Numbered from the stretch's first letter, positions 24,528 to 31,796 are shown. The stretch is 33,293 nt of DNA from Thermus arciformis (GCF_900102145.1 NZ_FNBC01000025.1:1-33293); one strand, 5' to 3'. The notes: generated from the letters alone by a model not told the origin. Made by a program: numbers and translations.

Positions 24528-24632
24528 CTTAAGTACCCCGCCGCGGCTTTCGCCGCGGTGGGGGCCCCAAAAGGACCTTCCCAAGCCTTATTTCGGGCAA
24601 CCCGTGTTGCGAAATCAACGTGCAGCTACTTA
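24528..24632 (+). repeat. Dispersed palindromic element, copy E, tandem with D
   Basis: CTTAAGTACCCC, a 12-bp stem with one G-T position (24536-24547 with 24552-24563, loop TTTC), GGGGGCCCCAAAAGG, then a tail ending GCGAAATCAACGTGC and CTACTTAG. The stem sequence differs from copy D but resembles copy C, while frame and tail match D. Confidence 0.75.
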
Positions 24633-24640
24633 GGGCGGCG

Positions 24641-24997
24641 TCAACCCGCCCGGAGACCCAGGAGAAACCCCCCCAGGAAACTCGCCCCGAAGGGGAGGTT
24701 GTAGGTGAGGGTGGAAAGGAGCCTCTCCCAGAGGCTTTTCAGGCCGGGCTGCTGCAGGAAGGGCTCCACGTCCCGCTGGATGCGGGTCCAGTCCACCTCC
24801 ACGTAGCCCGCCTGGGCCAGGAGCTGGAGGGCCACGAAGAGGAGGCCCAGGGCCAGGGCCAAAAGGCGGCCCACCTTCTTGAGGGCGTAGCCCACGGCGT
24901 ACCCGGCGAGGCCGCCGAAGGTGATCTGCCCCAGGTAGGGGGTGAGGTCGGGGAGCTCCACGCCTTCCACCCTAGCGGCAAGCGGGGCCCCGGGCAA
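24641..24997 (-). CDS. FUN14 family membrane protein
   Basis: The 118-residue protein has the FUN14 core: PYLGQITFGGLAGYAVGYALKKVGRLLALALGLLFVALQLLAQAGYVEVDW, then a helix and a final glycine-rich segment GASFLGGFLLGLRAG. FUN14 proteins occur from archaea to mitochondria (FUNDC1); the bacterial role is unknown. The start is uncertain. The longest form begins with a TTG directly after the TAG of the HD gene, which would need re-initiation. GTG codons at 24970 or 24961 would shorten it by 9 or 12 residues without touching the core. It is surely cotranscribed with the HD gene. Confidence 0.8.
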   Translation of the reverse strand: MPGAPLAARVEGVELPDLTPYLGQITFGGLAGYAVGYALKKVGRLLALALGLLFVALQLLAQAGYVEVDWTRIQRDVEPFLQQPGLKSLWERLLSTLTYNLPFGASFLGGFLLGLRAG

Positions 24998-25549
24998 CTA
25001 CTTGAGGCCCAGAAGCTCGGCCTCGGCCTTCATGGCCTCGAGGACGAAGGCCAGGTGCTCGTCCAAGGGCACCCCCAGCTCCTCGGCCCCAAGCCGGATC
25101 TCCTCCCGGTTCACCCCCTTGGCGAAGGCCTTGTCCTTGAACTTCTTCTTGAGGCTCGGGAGCTCCAGGCCCAGGATGGAGCGGTCGGGGCGCACGTACA
25201 CCGCGGCGGTGATGAGCCCCGTGAGCTCGTCCACGGCGAAGAGGGCCTTGGCCATGAGGCTTTCCCGGGGCACCCCGGTGTAGCTCGCGTGGCCCAGGAT
25301 GGCCTTTAGGACCTCCTCCGGGTAGCCCAGGCGTTTAAGCTCCTCCACGGCCCTGTAGGGGTGCTCCTCGGGGTGCTTCTCGTAGTCCATGTCGTGGAGC
25401 ACCCCGGCCATGGCCCAAAGCTCCTCCTCCTCCCCAAAGCGGCGGGCGTAGGCCCGCATGGCCACCTCCACCGCCCGCATGTGCCGCCTCAAGGACTCGC
25501 TTTCTGTCCAGGCCTCCATGAGGGCCAGGGCCTCCTGAAAGCTCGGCAT
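24998..25549 (-). CDS. HD domain phosphohydrolase
   Basis: A 183-residue protein with the metal-binding pattern H...HD...D: His in LRRHMRAVEVAMRAYARRFG, the HD pair in MAGVLHDMDYEKHPEEHP and the distant Asp in ALFAVDELTGLITAAVYVRP. This small stand-alone HD type, often annotated as a predicted hydrolase of the HD superfamily, probably acts on a nucleotide or similar phosphate; its substrate is unknown. The start is supported by TATACT 7 nt upstream. The divergent ispF start lies only 16 bp away. Downstream, its TAG is followed at once by the possible TTG start of the FUN14 gene. Confidence 0.88.
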   Translation of the reverse strand: MPSFQEALALMEAWTESESLRRHMRAVEVAMRAYARRFGEEEELWAMAGVLHDMDYEKHPEEHPYRAVEELKRLGYPEEVLKAILGHASYTGVPRESLMAKALFAVDELTGLITAAVYVRPDRSILGLELPSLKKKFKDKAFAKGVNREEIRLGAEELGVPLDEHLAFVLEAMKAEAELLGLK

Positions 25550-25565
25550 GCCCTAGAGTATAGCC
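25550..25565. promoter_or_regulatory. Overlapping leaderless promoters of the HD gene and ispF
   Basis: In only 16 bp between divergent start codons, TAGAGT (plus, 25554-25559) lies 6 nt before the ispF ATG and TATACT (minus, 25557-25562) lies 7 nt before the HD ATG. The boxes overlap, so initiation in the two directions should be mutually exclusive. Confidence 0.5.
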
Positions 25566-26024
25566 ATGCGCCTCGGCTACGGGGAGGACAGCCACCGCCT
25601 CGAGGAGGGGAGGCCCCTTTACCTCTGCGGCCTCCTCATCCCAAGCCCCAGGGGGGCCTTCGCCCACTCCGACGGGGACGCCCCCCTCCACGCCCTCACC
25701 GACGCCCTCCTTTCCGCCTACGGCCTCGGGGACATCGGCCTCCTCTTCCCCGACACCGACCCCCGCTGGCAGGGGGTGAGGAGCGAGGTCTTCCTGAGGG
25801 AGGCCCTGCGCCTGGTGGCGGAGCGGGGGGGAAGGCTTCTCCAGGCGAACCTGGTCATCACCCTGGATTGGCCCAAGCTCTCCCCCCACCGGAAGGCCCT
25901 GGTGGAAAACCTCGCCCGGCTTTTGGGCCTTCCCGAGGACCGGGTGGGCCTCGGCTTCAAGACCTCGGAGGGCCTGGCCCCAGGCCACGTCCAGGCCCGG
26001 GCGGCGGTGCTTTTGGATGGTTGA
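25566..26024 (+). CDS. ispF: 2-C-methyl-D-erythritol 2,4-cyclodiphosphate synthase
   Basis: The enzyme makes MEcPP in the MEP route to isoprenoids. The 152-residue length is standard. The zinc ligands Asp8, His10 (GYGEDSHRL) and His42 ([18 protein letters not shown]) are present, as are [18 protein letters not shown] and the C-terminal KTSEGLAPG, the usual KTTEgLGF/GR site in slightly altered form. It overlaps the UPF0126/TRIC-like gene by 8 nt, suggesting coupling. The MEP pathway supplies carotenoid and quinone precursors in Thermus; no other MEP gene is in the window. Confidence 0.95.
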   Translation: MRLGYGEDSHRLEEGRPLYLCGLLIPSPRGAFAHSDGDAPLHALTDALLSAYGLGDIGLLFPDTDPRWQGVRSEVFLREALRLVAERGGRLLQANLVITLDWPKLSPHRKALVENLARLLGLPEDRVGLGFKTSEGLAPGHVQARAAVLLDG

Positions 26025-26613
26025 GGTCCTCGTCTGGCTCGGCACCCTGGTCTTCGCCGCCACCGGGGCCCTGAAGGGGGTGGAGAAGGGGTTTGACCTC
26101 CTCGGGGTCCTGGTCCTGGCCACGGTGACCGCCGTGGGAGGGGGGTCCATCCGCGACGTCCTGGTGGGCCTTCTGCCCCCAAGCGCCTTAAGGAACGAGC
26201 CCCTCCTTTGGAGCGTGGTCCTGGTGGGGCTTCTCGTCTTCCGCTTTCACCCCAGGGTGCAGGCCCTGGAGCCTTTCATCTACTACCTGGACACCCTGGG
26301 TCTCGGCCTCTTCGCCGCCCTGGGGGCGGAAAGGGGTCTGGCGGCGGGACTCGGGCCCTTCGGCGTGGCCCTGGCGGGCACCCTCTCCGGGGTGGGGGGC
26401 GGGGTGCTGCGGGACCTCCTCTCGGGGGAGGTGCCGGGCATCCTCTACCGGGCGGGGGACCTGTACGCCTCCGCGGCCCTCTTGGGGGCCTTGGTGGTCT
26501 ACGCCCTCCACGGAAGCCACCCGGAGGGGGCCCTCTTCCTGGGGGCCCTGACCACGGTGCTCCTCCGGGTCTTCGGGCGGAGGCTCGGCCTCCGCCTCCC
26601 CACCCCCAAGTAG
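26017..26613 (+). CDS. UPF0126/TRIC-type membrane protein (YicG-like)
   Basis: A 198-residue membrane protein built from two repeats of three helices. Each repeat carries the glycine-rich kink: [15 protein letters not shown] (about residue 45) and [19 protein letters not shown] (about residue 130). This matches the UPF0126 family, whose bacterial and archaeal members resemble TRIC cation channels; transport of glycine has also been proposed for some. Function here is not defined. The start overlaps the end of ispF. The gene ends 2 nt before the convergent TPR gene's stop. Confidence 0.85.
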   Translation: MVEVLVWLGTLVFAATGALKGVEKGFDLLGVLVLATVTAVGGGSIRDVLVGLLPPSALRNEPLLWSVVLVGLLVFRFHPRVQALEPFIYYLDTLGLGLFAALGAERGLAAGLGPFGVALAGTLSGVGGGVLRDLLSGEVPGILYRAGDLYASAALLGALVVYALHGSHPEGALFLGALTTVLLRVFGRRLGLRLPTPK

Positions 26614-26615
26614 GC

Positions 26616-27317
26616 CTACTTCAGCTTGGCCAGCTCCTGGCGGGCCCTCTCCTGGTCGTAGCGGTCGGCGGCGGTCTTGGCGGGGAGGGAAAGGGCGGTT
26701 TCCAGCTGCTTCCTGGCCTCCTCCTTCTTTCCCCAGGCGGCGAGAACCCGGGCGTACTCCACCCGGTGGATGATGGCCTCGGGCTCCAGCTCTATGGCCT
26801 TGCGCATGAGGGGCTCCACCTTGGCCCCATCCGCCCCCTGGGTGGCGGCCACCAGCCAGCCCTTCTGCACCAGCTCAAAGTGCCAGAGGGCCAGGGCCAC
26901 CATGGCCCCGGCGTGGTCGGGCTTGAGCTTTAGGGTCTTCTCCAGGTCGCTCCGGATCTTGGGGGCAAGCCCCTCGGCCAGGGCCTCGAGGATCCCCTTG
27001 TACTGGGAAAGCCTGCCCAGGGCCCGGGCCCGCTCAAAGTAGCCCTCGGGGTAGTCGGGGGCCTTGGCGATGGCCTGGGAAGCGGCCTTTTCCGCCCGCT
27101 CAAACCAGGTGCGCTTCTCGGCGTCCTTGGCCTGGTACATGGCGTAGAAGCTCGCGGCCTTGGCCGCCAGGGCCAGGGCCTCGGGGGTGGCGAGCTTGGA
27201 GCCCATCTCGTAGGCCTCCTGGAACCGCCCGGCGTCCAGAAGGGCCTCCACCTGGGAGGCCTGGGCCAGGGCCAGGGGCAAAAGGCTCGTCAGGAGCAGG
27301 ATAAGCGCACGCCTCAT
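26616..27317 (-). CDS. Exported TPR repeat protein
   Basis: A 233-residue protein with a signal peptide (ILLLTSLLPLALAQA) and tetratricopeptide-like helices. The clearest are AAEKAASQAIAKAPDYPEGYFERARALGRL, SDLEKTLKLKPDHAGAMVALALWHFELV and VEPLMRKAIELEPEAIIHRVEYARVLAAWGKKEEARKQLETALSL. The middle, WHFELVQKGWLVAATQGADGAKVEPLMRKAIELEP, faintly resembles the RMDN family. It probably acts outside the membrane as a protein-binding scaffold; the partner is unknown. It is divergent from another exported TPR protein gene, 69 bp apart, and has its own promoter. Confidence 0.78.
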   Translation of the reverse strand: MRRALILLLTSLLPLALAQASQVEALLDAGRFQEAYEMGSKLATPEALALAAKAASFYAMYQAKDAEKRTWFERAEKAASQAIAKAPDYPEGYFERARALGRLSQYKGILEALAEGLAPKIRSDLEKTLKLKPDHAGAMVALALWHFELVQKGWLVAATQGADGAKVEPLMRKAIELEPEAIIHRVEYARVLAAWGKKEEARKQLETALSLPAKTAADRYDQERARQELAKLK

Positions 27318-27335
27318 GGGGTTCCTCCGGGAAGG

Positions 27336-27363
27336 ATTATACCCGGTCTAAAGCCGGGGGCAA
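27336..27363 (-). promoter_or_regulatory. Promoter of the exported TPR gene
   Basis: Minus strand: -35 TTGCCC (27358-27363), a 16-bp spacer and perfect -10 TATAAT (27336-27341). The spacer contains the inverted repeat CCCGG-TCTAAAG-CCGGG, a possible operator. The leader carries GGAGG upstream of the ATG. Confidence 0.65.
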
Positions 27364-27386
27364 GGGGTGGGCGTAAACTGGAGGGC

Positions 27387-28835
27387 ATGAGGCGTATTCT
27401 GGGGCTTGCATGGATATTGAGCCTTCTGGCCCTGGCCCAAGGGGCCGAGGAGTATTACGCCCGCTGCGAGCGCCTTTACGGGCAAGGGGCCTTGGAAAGC
27501 GCCCAGGCCACCTGTGAGCTCGCCTTGGTAGAAGACCCCGGGTACCGCCCCGCCCTCCGCCTTCTGGTCCGCATCCACCTGGAGAAGGGGGATCTGGCCC
27601 AGGCCGAAGCCTACCTCTCCCGCCTGGGAGAGGACCCGGAGGCCCTCGTCCTCCGGGGAAGGCTTCTCCTCCTGAAGGGGAAGGCGGAGGAGGCGCTTGG
27701 GCTTCCCCTCCCCCCAACCCCCGAGGGGAGGCTCCTCCGGGCCCTGGCCCTTCGGGCCCAAAACCGCCTGGAGGAAGCCCTAAGGGAGGCCCAGGGCCTT
27801 CCCCCCACCCCGGAGGCCCGCCTCCTTTTGGCCCGGATCCACCTGGCCCTGGGGAACCCCGAGGCGGGGCTTGCCGCCTTGGGGTCCACCCTGGAGGAGC
27901 GGGTGGAGCGGGGCCGCCTCCTTTTCCTCGCGGGGAGGCCCGAGGAGGCGGTGGCCCTTCTGGAGGAGGTCTTGCCGCAGACTTCCGGCCGTACTGACCT
28001 CCAGCGCGAGGCCCTTTCCACCCTGGTCCTGGCCTACTTTGGCCAAGGGGACTGGGCCCGGGGGCAGGCGGCCTTGGGGCAGCTTGCGGGGCTTGTCAAC
28101 CTCCCCGCGCTCTTTCTCGCCCGGGTGTGGCCCTGGCTTCTCGCCCTGGGCACCTTTTTGGTCCTGGTGGTCCTGGGGGAAAGCCGCATTGAGCCCTTGC
28201 GCACGGTGGAGGTGGTGGAAGACCCCCTTCCGGGGCCGGGGAGCCTCTACCTCGCGGTCCTCCTGGCCCTGGCCTTGGCCTTAGGGGTGGCCCTCTTCCT
28301 GGGCAAGGCCCTCTTCGCCAACCTCCTGGCCCTTTTTACCCCCTACCAGAAGGCCCAGGTTCTCCCGGGGTTCTTCCTGGCCTACGGCCTCTTCCTCTTC
28401 GCGGGGCTTCTCCTCTGGCAGAGGCGGCGCCTTCCCCAGCTCCTGGGGCCTTTGGAGGGCTGGGTGGAGGGGTTTTGGGTGGGGCCGGCCTTGGTCCTCG
28501 CCCTTTGGGCCTACGGGCTGGTGCGGCCCTTCCTGGGGTTTCCCACCCTGCCCTTGCACCTCCTCGTCTTCCTGGGCCTGGCCCTCATGGAGCCCTTCTT
28601 CCGGGGCCTCGCCCCTTGGGTGTTCAAGGAGCGCTACCGGGAGCTCGCCCCCTACCTCTCTGCGCTCTTCTTTGCCTTGGCGGTGCCCGGTCCCACCCTC
28701 CTCTTCCTCCTCCTTGGGGCCGGGCTCCTTTGGGCCAAGGAGCGGGCGGGGAGCGTCTTGGGGCTCGCCTTGGGCTGGGTGGTGGCCGGGGTGGCCCTGG
28801 CCCTTTTCCCCTCCGCTTGGCTGCGCAGGTTCTGA
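27387..28835 (+). CDS. TPR protein fused to a CPBP-like membrane domain lacking catalytic residues
   Basis: A 482-residue protein. After a signal-like segment, residues about 20-245 form TPR-like helical repeats rich in Leu, Ala and Glu (ALESAQATCELALVEDPGYRPALRLLVRIHLEKGDLAQAEAYL...). The rest has about eight hydrophobic segments. The last part aligns with CPBP (Abi) intramembrane proteases: LMEPFFRGLAPW where EExxFRGxL is expected, SALFFALAVPG for SxLxFALxH, and LLLGAGLLWAKERAGSVLGLALGWVVAGVAL for the block ending HxxxN. The first Glu is Met and both histidines are gone, so protease activity is unlikely. TAAACT 7 nt upstream supports the start. Divergent from another exported TPR gene. No function can be named. 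Confidence 0.7.
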   Translation: MRRILGLAWILSLLALAQGAEEYYARCERLYGQGALESAQATCELALVEDPGYRPALRLLVRIHLEKGDLAQAEAYLSRLGEDPEALVLRGRLLLLKGKAEEALGLPLPPTPEGRLLRALALRAQNRLEEALREAQGLPPTPEARLLLARIHLALGNPEAGLAALGSTLEERVERGRLLFLAGRPEEAVALLEEVLPQTSGRTDLQREALSTLVLAYFGQGDWARGQAALGQLAGLVNLPALFLARVWPWLLALGTFLVLVVLGESRIEPLRTVEVVEDPLPGPGSLYLAVLLALALALGVALFLGKALFANLLALFTPYQKAQVLPGFFLAYGLFLFAGLLLWQRRRLPQLLGPLEGWVEGFWVGPALVLALWAYGLVRPFLGFPTLPLHLLVFLGLALMEPFFRGLAPWVFKERYRELAPYLSALFFALAVPGPTLLFLLLGAGLLWAKERAGSVLGLALGWVVAGVALALFPSAWLRRF

Positions 28836-28876
28836 GGCCGGTCAGGGATCCCCGGTTGCGAACGGGAGGCGCTTAG

Positions 28877-29668
28877 ATGAGGCCGGTGTTCTTCCTCTCC
28901 GACTTCGGCCTGGAAGACCCCTACGTGGGGGTGGTCAAGGCGGTGCTCCGGGAGCGGGCCCCGGGGGTTAAAGTGGTGGACCTGGCCCACGACCTTCCCC
29001 CCCAGGACCTCCGGCGGGTGGCCTACGCCCTCTTTGAGGCGGTGCCCTACCTTCCGGAAGGGGCCGTGGTGCTGGCGGTGGTGGACCCGGGGGTGGGGAC
29101 CTCCCGGCGGGCGGTGGCCGTTTGGGGAAGGCGGTGGTACGTGGGCCCGGACAACGGCCTCTTCAGCCTGGCCTGGCTCCTGGACCCGCCCCGAAGGGCG
29201 TTTCTTCTGGAGCGCGTCCTTCCCCCGTTTCCCCAAGGGGCGCTTCCTGGCTGGCGCCCGGGAGAGGCCACCTTCCACGGCCGCGACCGCTTCGCCCCGG
29301 CGGCGGCCCACCTGGCCCTGGGCCTTTCCCCGGAGGCCTTGGGCCTCGAGGTTCCCCTAGAAAGCCTCAAGCGCCTTCCCCTCGCCCTGACCCCGGGGCC
29401 CGAAGGGGAGGTCCTCACCTTTGACCGCTTCGGCAACGCCATCACCACCTTGCTCCAGGCCCCTTTGGGGGGATCGGTGGAGGTGGCGGGGAGGCGGCTT
29501 CCCATCCGCCGCACCTTCGGCGAGGTGGCGGCGGGGGAGGCCTTGGCCTATTTGGGAAGCGCCGGGCTCCTGGAGATCGCCGTGAACGGGGGAAGCGCCC
29601 GGGAGGCCCTGGGCCTGAGGGAGGGGATGCCCGTGAGGCTCCTCTTGGCCCCCCCACCGGGGCTTTAG
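28877..29668 (+). CDS. SAM hydrolase / SAM hydroxide adenosyltransferase family protein (DUF62)
   Basis: A 263-residue enzyme of the family that splits S-adenosylmethionine with water to adenosine and methionine, related to fluorinases and chlorinases. The N-terminal FFLSDFGLEDPYVGVVKAVL holds the Asp, and ATFHGRDRFAPAAAHLALG holds the Arg and His of the Asp-Arg-His triad typical of the hydroxide-using enzymes. VVDPGVGTSRRAVAVWGRRWYVGPDNGLFS and the C-terminal beta domain (TFDRFGNAITTL) are also family-typical. The halogenase-specific loop is absent as far as I can see. GGGAGG 7 nt before the ATG supports the start. It is convergent with surE; a palindromic element separates them. Confidence 0.92.
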   Translation: MRPVFFLSDFGLEDPYVGVVKAVLRERAPGVKVVDLAHDLPPQDLRRVAYALFEAVPYLPEGAVVLAVVDPGVGTSRRAVAVWGRRWYVGPDNGLFSLAWLLDPPRRAFLLERVLPPFPQGALPGWRPGEATFHGRDRFAPAAAHLALGLSPEALGLEVPLESLKRLPLALTPGPEGEVLTFDRFGNAITTLLQAPLGGSVEVAGRRLPIRRTFGEVAAGEALAYLGSAGLLEIAVNGGSAREALGLREGMPVRLLLAPPPGL

Positions 29669-29705
29669 CCTTTCCCCCGCTGGCTGCCTCGAGGAAGCCC
29701 CTGCC

Positions 29706-29744
29706 GGGGCCCCAGGCTGGCCAAGCCAGCCTGGGGTGGTATTA
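29706..29744 (-). repeat. Dispersed palindromic element, copy F, likely terminator between convergent genes
   Basis: A perfect 12-bp stem (29710-29721 with 29725-29736) has a 3-nt loop. On the minus strand the order is TAATACCACCCC, hairpin, GGGGCCCC, and the TAA is the stop codon of surE. It separates surE from the SAM hydrolase family gene, so it may end both transcripts. Confidence 0.75.
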
Positions 29745-30488
29745 GAGCTTCTCCGCCCAGCGGGCGAGCTCGGGGAGGAAGTCCTCGGCGGTGAAGTCCA
29801 GGCTCACCGGGGTGAGGGAGACGTACCCCCGGCGCACCGCCCAAAGGTCCGTCCCCTCCTCCTCCTCCCCCACGGGGGTGCCGGCGATCCAGTAGTAGGG
29901 GCGGCCCTCGGGGTCCAGGCGCTCCACCACCCGGTCCTCAAAGCGGTGGGTGGAAAGCCGGGTCACCCGGAGGCCCCGGGGGGCCCCGGCGGGGAAGTTC
30001 ACGTTGAGGAGCACCCCTTTGGGCAGGCCCTCCTCCGCCACCTTCTTGGCGATGCGCACCGCCCACTCCGCGGCATGGGCGAAGTTCAGCTCCTCCGAGG
30101 TGTCCAGGCTGAAGGCGATGGAGGGGATGCCCAGGGAGGTGCCTTCCAGGGCCGCCGCCACCGTGCCCGAGTGGGTGAGGTCCAGGCCGAGGTTCACCCC
30201 GATGTTGATGCCCGAAACCACCAGGTCTGGCCGCCCCAGGAGGTGCACCCCAAGGACCACGCAGTCCGCCGGGGTGCCGTCCACCCGGTAGGCGGGGATC
30301 TCTCCGAAGCCCGCGCTCGCCGTGTGCTTGAAGCGCAAGGGGCGGCGCACGGTGATGCCGTGGCCCACCGCCGACTGCTCCACGTCGGGGGCCACCACGT
30401 AGACCTCTCCCAGGGCCCGCATGGCCAGTCCCAGGGCCTTGATGCCGGGGGAAAAGATGCCGTCGTCGTTGGAAACAAGGATGCGCAT
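29742..30488 (-). CDS. surE: 5'/3'-nucleotidase SurE
   Basis: A 248-residue metal-dependent phosphatase acting on nucleoside monophosphates, often with polyphosphatase activity. Metal site residues are Asp8 and Asp9 in VSNDDG, Ser in VEQSAVGHGIT and Asn in DLVVSGINIGVNLG. Other family blocks are YRVDGTPADCVVLG and DLTHSGTVAAALEGTSLGIPSIAFSL. The length is that of other thermophilic SurE proteins. TAGGCT 6 nt before the ATG indicates a leaderless mRNA. The stop codon is part of a palindromic element. The upstream csp gene has a strong terminator, so surE is probably its own unit. Confidence 0.95.
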   Translation of the reverse strand: MRILVSNDDGIFSPGIKALGLAMRALGEVYVVAPDVEQSAVGHGITVRRPLRFKHTASAGFGEIPAYRVDGTPADCVVLGVHLLGRPDLVVSGINIGVNLGLDLTHSGTVAAALEGTSLGIPSIAFSLDTSEELNFAHAAEWAVRIAKKVAEEGLPKGVLLNVNFPAGAPRGLRVTRLSTHRFEDRVVERLDPEGRPYYWIAGTPVGEEEEGTDLWAVRRGYVSLTPVSLDFTAEDFLPELARWAEKL

Positions 30489-30500
30489 ACCCCTAGCCTA
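30489..30500 (-). promoter_or_regulatory. Leaderless -10 box of surE
   Basis: TAGGCT (minus strand, 30495-30500), 6 nt, then ATG at 30488. It lies just beyond the csp terminator hairpin. Confidence 0.55.
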
Positions 30501-30503
30501 AAG

Positions 30504-30533
30504 GGAAAGGACCCCCTTTAGGGGGTCCTTTCC
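30504..30533 (-). terminator. Intrinsic terminator of the cold shock gene
   Basis: A perfect 13-bp stem (GGAAAGGACCCCC with its complement) and a 4-nt loop lie 13 nt after the csp stop. On the minus strand it is followed by CTTT, a short T-run. It is the clearest terminator in the window. Confidence 0.85.
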
Positions 30534-30546
30534 GAACTTACGGGGT

Positions 30547-30753
30547 TTAGAGGCGGCGGACCTTCTTGGCCTGGGGGCCCTTGCCGCCCCGGCCCGGTTC
30601 CACCTCAAACTCCACCCGCTCCCCCTCGTTCAGGGTGCGGAAGCCCTCGGCCTCAATGGCCGTGAAGTGCACGAACACGTCGGGGCCTTCCTCCTGCTGG
30701 ATGAACCCGTAGCCTTTTTCCGCGTTGAACCACTTGACGGTACCCTTCTTCAT
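30547..30753 (-). CDS. csp: Cold shock domain protein (CspA family)
   Basis: A 68-residue single cold shock domain that binds single-stranded RNA or DNA and melts RNA structure. It opens [18 protein letters not shown], with RNP1 (KGYGFI) and RNP2 (VFVHF) intact. The C-terminal half is unusually basic and glycine-rich ([15 protein letters not shown]), typical of thermophile forms. It is monocistronic: a promoter with TTGACT/GATAGT and a leader of about 40 nt precede it, with GAAGGAG as ribosome site, and a strong hairpin follows. It is divergent from the PP2C phosphatase gene. Confidence 0.96.
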   Translation of the reverse strand: MKKGTVKWFNAEKGYGFIQQEEGPDVFVHFTAIEAEGFRTLNEGERVEFEVEPGRGGKGPQAKKVRRL

Positions 30754-30800
30754 GCTTCTCCTTCATCCCGAAAACCCGCTTGGCTTTCCAGGGACTCCTT

Positions 30801-30829
30801 ACTATCCCACGCCCCTTCGGAAAAGTCAA
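30801..30829 (-). promoter_or_regulatory. Promoter of the cold shock gene
   Basis: Minus strand: -35 TTGACT (30824-30829), a 17-bp spacer and -10 GATAGT (30801-30806). Transcription should start near 30794, giving a leader of about 40 nt, much shorter than the long thermosensing leader of E. coli cspA. Confidence 0.8.
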
Positions 30830-30839
30830 GCCCCTGGGG

Positions 30840-30851
30840 TAGAATCCCCTT
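30840..30851 (+). promoter_or_regulatory. Leaderless -10 box of the PP2C phosphatase gene
   Basis: TAGAAT (30840-30845), 6 nt, then GTG at 30852. It lies 10 bp from the -35 box of the divergent csp promoter. Confidence 0.6.
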
Positions 30852-31775
30852 GTGCCTGGCCTCGCCTTCGCCGAAAGGACCCACCCGGGCCTCAAGCGCC
30901 CCAAGAACGAGGACGCCCTGGGCCACCTCCTCACCCCTTGGGGAGGGGTCTTCGTGGTGGCCGACGGGATGGGGGGGCACCGCACCGGGGAGGTGGCGGC
31001 CAGGCTTGCGGTGGAGACCATCCTCGGCCACTTCCAGGAGGCCGAACCCTCCCCCAAGGCCCTCCTCGAGGCCTTTGAGCGGGCCAACGCCCGCATCCAC
31101 CAAGAGGCCCAGCGCCCGGAGAACCGGGGCATGGGCACCACCGCCACCTGCCTCCTCCTGGACCTGCCCTACGCCCTGGTGGCCCACGTGGGGGACTCGA
31201 GGGCCTACCTCCTCCGGGGAGGGGAGCTTACCCTCCTCACGGAGGACCACTCCTGGGTGGCGGAGAGGGTGCGCCAGGGCCTCTTGAGCCCAGAGGAGGC
31301 CCGGACCCACCGCTGGCGCAACGTGATCACCAACGCCTTGGGCTCCTTCCCCCAGGCCCGGGTGGACCTCCTGGGGCTCAAGCTTTTCCCCGGGGACACC
31401 TTTCTCCTCTGCACGGACGGGCTTTCCGGGGTCCTGGAGGACCGCACCCTCAAGGAGGTCCTCAAGAACTTCCCCCCCGAGGAGGCCGCCCGGCGCCTGG
31501 TGGAGCTGGCCAACGAGTGGGGAGGGCCGGACAACATCAGCGCCATCGTGGTGCGGGTGCCGGAGGAACTCCCCCAGTCCACCCGCCCTTACGCCCTGCC
31601 CCTGGAGGCCGCCCAGGGGGCCCCGGTGCGCCTGAAGCTCGGGGAGGAGCCCGAGGAGCTCCCCACCCAGGTGCTGGAGCCCAAGAGGCCCGGCCTCGGC
31701 TGGCGGGACGTCCTCCTCATCCTCCTCTGGATCGTGGTGGTGGCCTACATCCTCCTGGGCTACTTCCGCCCCTAG
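30852..31775 (+). CDS. PP2C-family Ser/Thr protein phosphatase with a C-terminal membrane anchor
   Basis: A 307-residue phosphatase that would reverse protein kinase action. PPM motifs in order are HPGLKRPKNEDALG, VVADGMGGHRTGEVAA, MGTTATCLLLD, VAHVGDSRAYLLRGGELTLLTEDHSW, LCTDGLSGVLED and GGPDNISAIVV; the metal-binding Asp residues are all there. After the domain (about residues 1-235) comes a Pro/Glu-rich linker and one helix (VLLILLWIVVVAYILLGYF) anchoring it, with the enzyme in the cytoplasm. No partner kinase gene is nearby. The GTG start follows TAGAAT by 6 nt. Confidence 0.93.
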   Translation: MPGLAFAERTHPGLKRPKNEDALGHLLTPWGGVFVVADGMGGHRTGEVAARLAVETILGHFQEAEPSPKALLEAFERANARIHQEAQRPENRGMGTTATCLLLDLPYALVAHVGDSRAYLLRGGELTLLTEDHSWVAERVRQGLLSPEEARTHRWRNVITNALGSFPQARVDLLGLKLFPGDTFLLCTDGLSGVLEDRTLKEVLKNFPPEEAARRLVELANEWGGPDNISAIVVRVPEELPQSTRPYALPLEAAQGAPVRLKLGEEPEELPTQVLEPKRPGLGWRDVLLILLWIVVVAYILLGYFRP

Positions 31776-31796
31776 GCCTGCTAGACTTCTAGGGGT

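Noticed and set aside
24427-24632. CRISPR array
   Set aside because: Two tandem palindromic units look repeat-like, but there are only two, the conserved part is longer than a CRISPR repeat, and no cas gene is present.
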